Part shown: positions 1 through 6,909 of the stretch, in pieces
Numbering within the stretch: position 1 is the stretch's first letter
How the letters are laid out: the number at the start of each line of letters is the position of its first letter
Assembly (NCBI GenBank): GCA_020852775.1
Contig: JADZAD010000294.1
Coordinates: 1 to 9,090, forward strand
Origin: Anaerolineae bacterium
Lineage (GTDB): Bacteria > Chloroflexota > Anaerolineae > Aggregatilineales > UBA3940
DNA length: 9,090 nucleotides
Direction: 5' to 3'
Notes under the pieces: model-generated
What the model saw: the letters and a program-made list of their open reading frames with translations, nothing else
What the model was told of the DNA's origin: nothing
Database searches by the model: none
Position numbers and translations under genes: made by a program

Positions 1-13
1 GAGAACGGCGGGA

Positions 14-19
14 TATACT
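14..19 (+). promoter_or_regulatory. -10 box (TATACT) of the SH3b lipoprotein gene
   Basis: TATACT matches the sigma-70 -10 consensus at five of six positions. It ends seven bases before the ATG at 27, so transcription would begin at or next to the A of the start codon. There is no Shine-Dalgarno sequence in the 26 bases available. A -35 element would lie outside the window. Confidence 0.5.
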
Positions 20-26
20 CGGCCCC

Positions 27-1652
27 ATGAGCAGGATTCCTTCCGACAAAGCTATCGATACCCCGGCCTGCTGGCTACGGATGGCGCTGGCCGGATTGCT
101 GGCGGTTTTCCTGCTGGCTGGTTGCGGTGGTACACGCCAGCCAGCGCAGATCGACAGCGCTACCAGCGACCTCGAAGGGCGTGCCCGTGTGGAGAGCGCC
201 GCGGGCGTGGTGGAGTTTACCGTGATATCCGGGTTGACCGGGGAGCGCCAGCCCGGTGTGCGCGTCAGTGTGGCGGTGGACGGCGCCCAGCGCATGTTCT
301 ACGCCGAAGACCCGACCGGCACGCATCTTCCTGTGGCTGCGCCGCTTGATGGCGATGCTACCGTCAGGCGTCTGATTCTTCCTCCGGAGACGGGGCGCGG
401 ATTCAACCTGGCGACTGCCTCCGGGGCGCTCGACCTGGAGGCACTGACCGCGCTTGGAGCACTCAGCGAGGGGGAAATCCGGCAGCGGCTCTCTGCAAGC
501 GGCGACGAGGCCGTGCTGATCTATCTCTATAACCCGGCGCGCCCGCTCGCGCTGACCGGCGCGCCGCTGGAAGCCTTCTCCACCCCGTTCTCCGATGTGA
601 CGGTGCTGCGTGCCGCCGGTGAACCGCCTGACGCGGCGCTGGGTATGGTGATTGCCGGAATCGGAGAGGGTGCATACGACCAGTGGGGCAACCTCGCTAT
701 CGACCGTTACCTTGCCGGGCGTATCGGGCAGCTTCCCACCACCGATCTGCGTGCAGATCTGACGTTTGGCTGGGCATACCCGGTCTATCAGGCCTTCCCG
801 GAGGACGCGGCACTGGATTTCGCCGCCGCCGACAGCCTGACGCTGACTATCGGCTGGCGCTCTCGCTTCCCGGATCCACCCCCACCGTGGAGTTTCTTTC
901 TCTCGTCTGACGCGGCCGATGTCGTGAAGATCGAGCCAGAGTCGTTCGCCCTCAGCCCTGAGTCTCCGCCGCAGGAAGTTGTCCTGACGCTCGACCGCAG
1001 TAATCTTGCACCCGGTGACTACAGTGTCAGGCTGTTCATCCAGCCGTTCAGCGACGTATTCGGCCTGATCGATCAGATAGATGAACGCGAACTGACTTTC
1101 TCTGTGGGTGAGGCGCCGCCTACGCCCACTCCAGGCCCGACTACCGAGGTTACGACTACCCCGTCCAGCCCGCGTGAAGGGGACATTCTGGTGGTGACGG
1201 CGGGCGGCTTTCAGCCAGGTGAGCCGGTGCTGATCGAACTCAGCGGGCCGGAAGCGACACTGCGCGACGCGCTGCCCACCGCTGATCAGGAGGGCAACTT
1301 CCGCTACGAAATCAACCTGGTCTCGACCCCCGCAGGGGTCTACACGCTGCGGCTGGCCGCTGCTCTGAGTGGAATTACCTCGGAGACCTCGATCACCGTC
1401 ACTGAGGGCATCGCAGATGCGATTGTCAGGCAGGACGTATTGAACCTGCGTACCGGCCCCGGCTACGATTACCCGGTGCTGGAGGTGCTCGCGACAGGTG
1501 ATGAGCTTGAGGTAGTCGGTGTTAACGCGGATGACTCGTGGATTGAGGTGGTGACCAAAACGGGCATCCGCGGCTGGGTGGTGACTAACCTGGTCGATCT
1601 GAACGTTGACCTGGCGACAGTTCCCTGGAACCCGAATGTTCCCGCGCCGTAG
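27..1652 (+). CDS. Secreted lipoprotein with C-terminal SH3b domain
   Basis: This 541-residue protein starts with a lipoprotein signal: a hydrophobic stretch at about residues 19-31, then the lipobox LAGC with the lipidated Cys at 33, so it should be tethered outside the cytoplasmic membrane. Residues 40-290 match no family I recognise. Residues of about 280-360 look like an Ig/BACON-type beta domain, with an LAPGDYSVRLF-like strand. A Pro/Thr-rich linker follows (about 361-383), then a second beta-sandwich-like region (384-463) and a bacterial SH3 domain (about 467-527) with the typical LNLRTGPG, YPVL and GWV motifs. SH3b domains usually bind cell-wall peptide or serve as targeting modules; there is no catalytic domain here. 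The start at 27 is preferred because of the -10 box seven bases upstream. An ATG at 81 would give a shorter signal peptide but has no ribosome binding site. The next gene begins 20 bases downstream, so the two may share a transcript. Function beyond surface binding is unknown. Confidence 0.85.
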   Translation: MSRIPSDKAIDTPACWLRMALAGLLAVFLLAGCGGTRQPAQIDSATSDLEGRARVESAAGVVEFTVISGLTGERQPGVRVSVAVDGAQRMFYAEDPTGTHLPVAAPLDGDATVRRLILPPETGRGFNLATASGALDLEALTALGALSEGEIRQRLSASGDEAVLIYLYNPARPLALTGAPLEAFSTPFSDVTVLRAAGEPPDAALGMVIAGIGEGAYDQWGNLAIDRYLAGRIGQLPTTDLRADLTFGWAYPVYQAFPEDAALDFAAADSLTLTIGWRSRFPDPPPPWSFFLSSDAADVVKIEPESFALSPESPPQEVVLTLDRSNLAPGDYSVRLFIQPFSDVFGLIDQIDERELTFSVGEAPPTPTPGPTTEVTTTPSSPREGDILVVTAGGFQPGEPVLIELSGPEATLRDALPTADQEGNFRYEINLVSTPAGVYTLRLAAALSGITSETSITVTEGIADAIVRQDVLNLRTGPGYDYPVLEVLATGDELEVVGVNADDSWIEVVTKTGIRGWVVTNLVDLNVDLATVPWNPNVPAP

Positions 1653-1672
1653 GCCCGGCCGCTAGGGTAAAA

Positions 1673-2338
1673 ATGGAAGCCGACCTCGCGCACCGCATGG
1701 ATAACAACGTCCGGTTATGGGGCTACCTGTTCCTGGCCTACGGGCTGGCGCTGAGCGGGGTGTGGGCGCTGGTGCTGGCTGGCCCGTTCCGGATTGATAT
1801 CGGCGGCCTGCCGGATGCAGTATTCTTTCTTACAGCAGGGCTGTATGTCGTCATCGGGTTGCTTTCGCTCTTCTTCCGTGACCCGGCGATGTTCGTTGTC
1901 TACGCCGCGGCACTGTTCTGGTCGAACCTGCCACGCAGCTTCGATCCGGCCCACCTGGCGGCGAGCACTGCTGTCGCACTGCTTGCTTACCTGGTCGTCA
2001 CGTTGTACCTCTTCTGGTGCTACTTCCGCTTTCGTATGGCGGCTTCCGGGCGGGATAGGGGGCGCGCCGCGCGCGTCTTCCCATCCGCTTCGCTGGTCCT
2101 GGGGATCGTGGGGTTGTGCGGGATAGGGCTGAGCTTCCTGCCCGCCGTGGCGGCGAACCCGGTCCTGCGTGGTATGGGGGTGCAGGCGGCGATCCTCGGT
2201 TTCGGGATGGGGCTCGCGGCGGTGCTGGTGTCATATCCACGCCGCGCCGCCGGTATCGCCGGGCTGGTATGTGCCGGGCTGGCGCTCATGATATGGGCTG
2301 CCGACCTCTTCGCCGCGTTATTTCGCGCTGCCCTGTAA
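1673..2338 (+). CDS. Polytopic membrane protein of unknown function (about 7 helices)
   Basis: This 221-residue hydrophobic protein has likely membrane helices at about residues 16-37, 47-68, 71-86, 96-119, 136-160, 169-187 and 190-213. A basic loop with several Arg residues (about 120-134) lies between helices 4 and 5 and is probably cytoplasmic. The C-terminal half, with repeated Gly-rich LVLGIVGL-type helices, faintly recalls small DUF4190-like membrane proteins, but I would not assign a family. No catalytic or transport motif is visible. It starts 20 bases after the lipoprotein stop. A weak AGGG five bases before the ATG at 1673 supports that start; the in-frame ATG at 1697 has no such signal. 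Tight spacing suggests co-transcription with the lipoprotein gene, which could make it a partner in the envelope. Confidence 0.75.
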   Translation: MEADLAHRMDNNVRLWGYLFLAYGLALSGVWALVLAGPFRIDIGGLPDAVFFLTAGLYVVIGLLSLFFRDPAMFVVYAAALFWSNLPRSFDPAHLAASTAVALLAYLVVTLYLFWCYFRFRMAASGRDRGRAARVFPSASLVLGIVGLCGIGLSFLPAVAANPVLRGMGVQAAILGFGMGLAAVLVSYPRRAAGIAGLVCAGLALMIWAADLFAALFRAAL

Positions 2339-2356
2339 TGCCCTCTACGCTTTAAG

Positions 2357-2369
2357 GCGGAGCATCCGC
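2357..2369 (+). repeat. Short perfect inverted repeat upstream of rsmA
   Basis: GCGGA, a three-base loop and TCCGC form a five-base-pair perfect inverted repeat in the 53-base gap before rsmA, nine bases before the -10 box. It sits where a -35 element or operator would lie. There is no T-run after it, so it does not look like an intrinsic terminator. It may be chance in GC-rich DNA. Confidence 0.25.
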
Positions 2370-2378
2370 AGGATCAGG

Positions 2379-2384
2379 TACAAT
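2379..2384 (+). promoter_or_regulatory. -10 box (TACAAT) of rsmA, leaderless spacing
   Basis: TACAAT matches the -10 consensus at five of six positions and ends exactly seven bases before the rsmA ATG at 2392. The expected transcription start therefore falls on the start codon. No Shine-Dalgarno sequence and no good -35 hexamer are seen. Confidence 0.55.
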
Positions 2385-2391
2385 CCCTGCT

Positions 2392-3213
2392 ATGCATATC
2401 AGGGACACACTGGAAGGCTTTGGCCTTGCCCCACGCAAGAGCCTCGGCCAGAACTTCATGATTGAGCCCGCGTCGATCCGGCGTGTGGCAGACGCCGCCG
2501 GGATCGAGCCGGGTGACGCTCTACTGGAGATTGGCCCCGGACTGGGTGCGCTGACGGATGAGCTGGCGGTACGGGCGCGCCGGATCGTGGCGGTTGAGGT
2601 TGATGCAGGCTTTGTGCCGATCCTCATGGCTCGCTACGCCGGTAATCCCTGCGTGGAGATTGTGCAGGGTGACATCCTCGAAGAGGACGTGGCGGCGCTG
2701 ATGGGCCCGGATGCTGCCTCTTATCTCGCCATATCCAACCTGCCTTACTCGATCACTTCCGCTGCGCTGCGCTTCCTGCTGGAGAACCCGTGCCCGCCGC
2801 GCCGGATCGTCTTCACCATGCAGTTGGAGGTCGCGCAGCGGGTGACCGCGTCTGCGGGTGAAATGAGCCTGCTTGCCGTGAGCGTACAGTTCTATGGGCG
2901 AGCAACGCTGGTTGCGCGGCTGAAGGCAGGGAACTTCTACCCGCGACCGGAGGTCGAATCAGCGATCCTGCGGATCGATCCACACCCCGTGCCGCTGCTC
3001 CCGCGGGAGGACGCCGGGCCATTCTTCCGGGCGGTGCGTGCCGGGTTCAGCCAGAAGCGTAAGCAGATCAAGAACGCGCTGGCCGGCGGCCTGAACCGCC
3101 CGGTCGAAGAGATGGCAAGCTGGCTGGAACGAGCCGGGATTGCCCCCACGCGCCGCGCCGAGACGCTTTCACTGGACGACTGGCTTCGGCTGTATCGTGA
3201 CCGGACAGACTAA
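2392..3213 (+). CDS. rsmA: 16S rRNA (adenine(1518)-N6/adenine(1519)-N6)-dimethyltransferase
   Basis: This enzyme (RsmA/KsgA) transfers four methyl groups from S-adenosylmethionine to two adjacent adenines in the 3' terminal hairpin of 16S rRNA during late 30S assembly. The 273-residue length is normal for the family. Motifs in order: KSLGQNF at 16-22, typical of the family N-terminus; the SAM-binding LEIGPGLGALT at 45-55; the acidic end of the next strand, VEVD at 68-71; GDIL at 93-96; the catalytic NLPY at 116-119; QLEVAQR at 144-150; FYPRPEVES at 182-190; and the RAGFSQKRKQIKNAL segment at 216-230. All look intact. Transcription is probably leaderless from the -10 box just upstream. The next gene starts 15 bases after the stop, so anchor A is likely read from the same promoter. 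In many bacteria this gene neighbours ispE or other housekeeping genes; that is not seen here. Confidence 0.97.
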   Translation: MHIRDTLEGFGLAPRKSLGQNFMIEPASIRRVADAAGIEPGDALLEIGPGLGALTDELAVRARRIVAVEVDAGFVPILMARYAGNPCVEIVQGDILEEDVAALMGPDAASYLAISNLPYSITSAALRFLLENPCPPRRIVFTMQLEVAQRVTASAGEMSLLAVSVQFYGRATLVARLKAGNFYPRPEVESAILRIDPHPVPLLPREDAGPFFRAVRAGFSQKRKQIKNALAGGLNRPVEEMASWLERAGIAPTRRAETLSLDDWLRLYRDRTD

Positions 3214-3228
3214 TCAGAGAGACGGATC

Positions 3229-3981
3229 ATGTCAGAGACACTCCCCGAAGACACTATATCTGCTGCCGTGCCTTCACGCAGAGGCATCTGGATCACACTG
3301 GGTGCGCTGCTGGCCCTGATGGCACTGGCGGCTGGCTTTGGCGCGCTCAGTTCGGTGGTAGGGCAGGGGCGGCATAACGAAGAAATCCTGCCGCGCGCGC
3401 TCGATGTCTATGCGATCTATCCAGACGGGCATCTGCGCGTGGTGCGGTTGGTGCATCCGGTCGATATGCAGCTTGTGGACAAGAAGATTGAGCCACATGA
3501 CGAGGAGGTGGTGCTGTTCGGCCCGTCGATGGCGCGCCGCGACGACCTCGTGGACGTCGATCACGCTGGTGCGCGGCTGACCCGTTCCGAAGCGATCGTC
3601 GATCCGCATAACCCGGGCTGGTTTGTGGAACGCTTCCCACTGGTGCGGCGTACCGGGGATGGCCCCTACTGGATCGATCTGGCCCTGGCTTCCTCACCGA
3701 ACCTTTCGCAGGACGGCGTAGACTGGGCCTTCTCGCTGGAAGTGCGTCCGCAGGAGACATTCGCGCAGCAGATCATTGCGATCACTGTTCCGCACACCTC
3801 GGAGGCACTGGACAACGGGTTTGAATCCTACCGTGATGTGTACGTAGGTGGCTGGCGGGTGTTCTTCTACGACACCAGCGTGCTAGCCGCAGAAGATACT
3901 ATCCGGCTGGACTTTACCATGCCTGCGGATACACGCCGCCCGGTTGACTTCAACATCAGCCATGTGGAAAACCGGCGTTAG
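3229..3981 (+). CDS. Single-pass membrane protein, anchor A (paralogue of 6094-6888)
   Basis: This 250-residue protein has a cytoplasmic N-tail of about 18 residues ending in Arg-Arg, one membrane helix at about 19-41, and a C-terminal domain of about 205 residues that should lie outside the cytoplasm. I recognise no named family. It is a diverged paralogue of the protein at 6094-6888. Shared landmarks are the IYPDG motif (63-67), the strand QQIIAITVP (180-188), WRVFFYDTS (209-217), IRLDF (225-229) and the terminal RR. The pattern of strands suggests a beta-rich domain. No Cys lies in the mature domain and no catalytic motif is visible. The ATG at 3229 follows a GAGAGA-type weak ribosome binding site 15 bases after rsmA, so the two genes are probably co-transcribed. 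It converges on the CHAT-FHA gene with only 36 bases between the stops, an arrangement that could allow antisense read-through. Confidence 0.8.
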   Translation: MSETLPEDTISAAVPSRRGIWITLGALLALMALAAGFGALSSVVGQGRHNEEILPRALDVYAIYPDGHLRVVRLVHPVDMQLVDKKIEPHDEEVVLFGPSMARRDDLVDVDHAGARLTRSEAIVDPHNPGWFVERFPLVRRTGDGPYWIDLALASSPNLSQDGVDWAFSLEVRPQETFAQQIIAITVPHTSEALDNGFESYRDVYVGGWRVFFYDTSVLAAEDTIRLDFTMPADTRRPVDFNISHVENRR

Positions 3982-4017
3982 AAGCGGGGCTGTGAACGAG
4001 GTGCAGAGCGTACCGGG

Positions 4018-5928
4018 TCAGGCTTTGGCCTCCCCGCCCGGCCATTTCAGGAAGTAGACCATGAAGTCCATCTTTCCCAGCCGCAGAGCGTCGTGGCTGG
4101 CGAGAGGCATCTCCTCACCGGGGGTACATAATTCTCCGTTGATGCTGGAGCCGTTCGTGCTGTTTTCGTCAATGGCATAGAGCGCCTCGGCAGTCGGCTT
4201 GAAGCGCAGGTGTCGCCGGGACACGCCGAGCGGACGCGCCCCGAAAGGCTCCAGGTTGAAGATCACTGTCTCACCACCCGCGGTGGTGCCGCGCCCCAGC
4301 ACAGCCTCGCCGTACAGGTCCAGCCCGATCAGGCGGCGGCTTTCTCCCTTGATGTAAAGTTCAAGCACGATGCGCCAGGGCTCAGAAAGCAGCTCCGATT
4401 CATCCGTTTTCGGACGGTGCGGCAGTGGCAGATAGATGATGTCATGGATGCTGGTTGGCATCTGATGGACGGTGTCCGAGACGGCGTCAATCACGTCCTC
4501 GGTGATTTGCTCCGCATGGACGTCCGGCCCGGCATCTGGCTGGGGTGCGCTGGCTTCATCAGGCAGTGCCGCTGCCGGGGTTTCAAGCGTGGGCGGCGGC
4601 TGCGCAGCGGAGCGCGGGGCTGCCGCGCGCGCTGGTCGCCCGATGCTCAGCATCTCCTTACGGAGCTGTCCGAACAGCCGGTCAATGCCGTCGATAGCTT
4701 CACTTGATGCCCGCGACATCCCCTCGACCAGCCGCTTGCCGACAAGATCGTCTGTGACTTCCACCCCATGGCTGGTGGTCGGACGAGGGGCAGGTGCACG
4801 CTTGAGCGCCGCGCCGGTATCGAACAACTGACCGTCTCGCGTCCGCATGAAAAGGATCGGCGTCGCCCACTCAACCAGGCTGGATTGCAGGAAGATCGCC
4901 CGGCGGGCCTCGGTCAGCGCCGCCTCGACCGGCAGGCCATCGACAAGCGACGCATAGAATTCGCCGGCAAACAGGCTGGCAACCGCTTCGCTGATCTCGA
5001 ACTGCATCCCGATGACTGCCGGGATGCCGCGGGTGACGAGCGCGGCGGCTACACCGCTGTACGGGTTGGCTGCTGCCGCCCGCGCGCCCTCACATGCGTT
5101 GAGCAGGGCCAGCCGGAGTTCCGGAGTGCTGTTGAAAAGCGTGCCAAGCTGGAAGTCCGTCACGGGCAGGGCACTGCCGCCTTCACTGCGGAACATCAGC
5201 ATGCTGCTGTGTGAGACCTCGTCATATAGGCCATGCCCGATGAAGTGCCAGACGTGGAAGGGCGCCGCCGCGGCGGAAGCGGCCCGGATCACGCTCTGTA
5301 ACCCGGAGAGCGTCCCCTCTGGTGAGAAGGTGATCTCTACCAGCCTTTTCTCTGTCAGCGGGCCGAGCGCCGCCTGCATCCGGCGTTTCTCGGCGCCTGC
5401 ATCGAGCGGCGGCAGGTCGTCAGGGCTGCTGATCGTCACCAGTACACGCAGCGGCAGGCCGACCTGCAGTGGGCGGGCGGGATTTGCCAGTTCAAGGTAT
5501 CGTACTATCGGTGATCCGGCAGCCAGCGCGAGAAAGTCCCGCCCATCGAACATCACTTCCCATGGCAGTGGCGCCAGATCGGGGGCCTGGTTCAGCCGGA
5601 GCTGTATTCGCAGCCCGGCTCGCGCGCTCTCTGCGTCGTAGCGGGCGCGGATGTACAGATCGCGTACTGTCCCGCTGAAAACACCCTCGTACAGTTTTGA
5701 GCCGAATTCGACCAGCGCGGGGGGCAGAGGGCTGTTGGGGGCCATGAAGCGGGCTTCCGCCAGTACCTTGATAGCCTGCACGGTCTGCTCGGCGGTCACC
5801 GGAAGGCTGATCACGCAGGACGCCTCACCACCGTCCGGCGCTTCGGCCTGCACGGAAAGCTGCCCGGCTGAGTCGCGCTCGATGCTGACGTAGAAATCAC
5901 GGTAGTTCTGCCAGGCCGCGGCTGCCAT
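4018..5928 (-). CDS. CHAT-domain peptidase fused to a C-terminal FHA domain
   Basis: This 636-residue cytoplasmic protein has no signal peptide or membrane helix. Residues 1-155 form the N-terminal region common in bacterial CHAT proteins, with the LPWEVMFD and FLAL segments. The CHAT (caspase-HetF-associated with TPRs) peptidase core spans about 158-365. The catalytic pair is visible as HFIGHG (His232) and LNACEGA (Cys279), so a clan CD cysteine peptidase cleaving after a specific residue is expected. Residues 392-428 look helical. A Pro/Ala-rich linker follows (about 430-470). The FHA domain occupies about 518-628 and keeps Gly545-Arg546, Ser570, His573, Asn592-Gly593 and Asn597, the residues that hold phosphothreonine peptides. 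It should therefore bind a Thr-phosphorylated partner that controls or recruits the peptidase. It is the only minus-strand gene here, with its own TATAAT promoter; the ribosome binding site is weak (GGAG lies 15 bases upstream). Substrate and activator are unknown. Confidence 0.9.
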   Translation of the reverse strand: MAAAAWQNYRDFYVSIERDSAGQLSVQAEAPDGGEASCVISLPVTAEQTVQAIKVLAEARFMAPNSPLPPALVEFGSKLYEGVFSGTVRDLYIRARYDAESARAGLRIQLRLNQAPDLAPLPWEVMFDGRDFLALAAGSPIVRYLELANPARPLQVGLPLRVLVTISSPDDLPPLDAGAEKRRMQAALGPLTEKRLVEITFSPEGTLSGLQSVIRAASAAAAPFHVWHFIGHGLYDEVSHSSMLMFRSEGGSALPVTDFQLGTLFNSTPELRLALLNACEGARAAAANPYSGVAAALVTRGIPAVIGMQFEISEAVASLFAGEFYASLVDGLPVEAALTEARRAIFLQSSLVEWATPILFMRTRDGQLFDTGAALKRAPAPRPTTSHGVEVTDDLVGKRLVEGMSRASSEAIDGIDRLFGQLRKEMLSIGRPARAAAPRSAAQPPPTLETPAAALPDEASAPQPDAGPDVHAEQITEDVIDAVSDTVHQMPTSIHDIIYLPLPHRPKTDESELLSEPWRIVLELYIKGESRRLIGLDLYGEAVLGRGTTAGGETVIFNLEPFGARPLGVSRRHLRFKPTAEALYAIDENSTNGSSINGELCTPGEEMPLASHDALRLGKMDFMVYFLKWPGGEAKA

Positions 5929-5964
5929 ACGCTGTCGTCTCTGCTCCAGTAATCGTTGTATGCC

Positions 5965-5992
5965 ATTATACGATCGGCAGCGGCAGGATCAA
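5965..5992 (-). promoter_or_regulatory. Sigma-70-type promoter of the CHAT-FHA gene
   Basis: On the minus strand, TTGATC (5992-5987) is separated by 16 bases from a perfect TATAAT (5970-5965). Transcription would start near 5958, giving a leader of about 30 bases before the ATG at 5928. It is the strongest promoter match in the window. Confidence 0.6.
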
Positions 5993-6011
5993 ACCGTCGA
6001 TTGTTCCTGCA

Positions 6012-6020
6012 TGCTATACT
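6012..6020 (+). promoter_or_regulatory. Extended -10 promoter (TGC-TATACT) of anchor B
   Basis: TATACT at 6015-6020 is preceded by TGC, an extended -10 arrangement that can replace a good -35, which is absent. Transcription would start near 6027, leaving a leader of about 65 bases before the ATG at 6094. It is divergent from the CHAT-FHA promoter; the two -10 boxes are 44 bases apart. Confidence 0.5.
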
Positions 6021-6093
6021 GGACACTGTCTTGTTTCGTGAGCACCGCGGCGCAGGTGGTTTGCTGCCTGCACGGGTGAAAGGACAATCCTGC

Positions 6094-6888
6094 ATGAGAA
6101 GTCGAGACGACGAGATCGACCGGGCGATCCGCCGGGAGCGGCAGCGCACCAGCACCACCCGCTTTGACCGGACACGGCGCAATGTGACGATTGCCGTTAT
6201 CCTGTTGCTGGTGGTGGCCGGGGCCGGGCTGGCACAGGCACTGGGCGCATTCGGTGGCCTGATCCCCGGGATCGGATCGCTGCTCTCCCGTGCTGATCCG
6301 CGGCCGCGCTACATCGATATCTGGTCGATCTATCCCGACGGTTCGGTGCGTTATACTGCGCTCTTTACGCCCATGCGCGGTACCCCGGACGGGCTGGTCG
6401 ATGTGGCCGGGCCAATCCTGCTGCGAGCTGAAGACGAGGTCGGCGGGGTGGCGCTGGGGGCGGAACTGCTGGGGAAGGGCCTGATCGAAGCACCTACTAC
6501 CGGTGAACAGCCACAGGTATACCACCAGTATTCGCTTCGCTACAGCGGCAAGGGGCAACCCTACGGGATCGATGTGCGGGCACAGAACTCGCCATATGTC
6601 ACGGCACTGGCGGATGGCGTGACCTCCGCGGTGGTGCTGGGTACACAGAGTGGGGGTGGGTTCTACCAGCAGGTGATCGTCGCGGTGGCTATCCCGGCGG
6701 ATGCCACCGATGTGGTGGTGGCGCTGGAGCAGATGCAGGCCTATCAGATGGTAAATCTCGATCAGTGGACGGTGTTCTACTTCGATACGACCAGCGTGCC
6801 CGATGGCAGCCTGATCCGGGTTCAGTATGTTACTGGGGCCAGCACCCCGCTGGACCTGGATTACCAGCAGGTTGCGCGGAGAAGATGA
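6094..6888 (+). CDS. Single-pass membrane protein, anchor B (paralogue of 3229-3981)
   Basis: I place the start at 6094 (264 residues). The frame is open back to an ATG at 5956, but that ATG lies upstream of the predicted promoter, whereas GAAAGGA at 6078-6084 sits nine bases before 6094. The protein has a strongly charged cytoplasmic tail (1-30) with a Thr/Ser cluster at 19-22, a membrane helix at about 31-51, and an external domain. That domain matches anchor A at IYPDG (79-83), QQVIVAVAIP (192-201), WTVFYFDTTS (225-234), IRVQY (241-245) and the terminal RRR. Family unknown. It is divergent from the CHAT-FHA gene, sharing a 165-base control region. Because FHA domains read phosphothreonine, the tail cluster is a possible docking site; that is speculation from position and composition. 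Confidence 0.8.
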   Translation: MRSRDDEIDRAIRRERQRTSTTRFDRTRRNVTIAVILLLVVAGAGLAQALGAFGGLIPGIGSLLSRADPRPRYIDIWSIYPDGSVRYTALFTPMRGTPDGLVDVAGPILLRAEDEVGGVALGAELLGKGLIEAPTTGEQPQVYHQYSLRYSGKGQPYGIDVRAQNSPYVTALADGVTSAVVLGTQSGGGFYQQVIVAVAIPADATDVVVALEQMQAYQMVNLDQWTVFYFDTTSVPDGSLIRVQYVTGASTPLDLDYQQVARRR

Positions 6889-6909
6889 TCGGGCCGGGCA
6901 AATCTCGGA

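Noticed and set aside
744..759. Perfect inverted repeat GATCTGC-GT-GCAGATC
   Set aside because: It is inside the lipoprotein coding sequence with no promoter nearby; it looks like a coding coincidence and encodes ordinary residues.
1325..1340. Stem GACCCC-CGCA-GGGGTC as a possible terminator
   Set aside because: It is in the middle of the lipoprotein coding frame and has no T-run after it.
4272..4288. Hairpin CACCACC-CGC-GGTGGTG
   Set aside because: It lies inside the FHA-coding part of the CHAT-FHA gene, without a T-run; in GC-rich coding DNA such stems are common.
5012..5641. Plus-strand open frame of 209 codons opposite the CHAT domain
   Set aside because: It is antisense to the catalytic core of a convincing gene, with low-complexity Ser/Arg/Ala composition and no recognisable motif.
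5956..6093. N-terminal extension of anchor B from the ATG at 5956
   Set aside because: It would start upstream of the predicted -10 at 6015-6020, has no ribosome binding site, and would place 46 unexplained residues before a normal tail and membrane helix. GAAAGGA nine bases before 6094 supports the shorter form.
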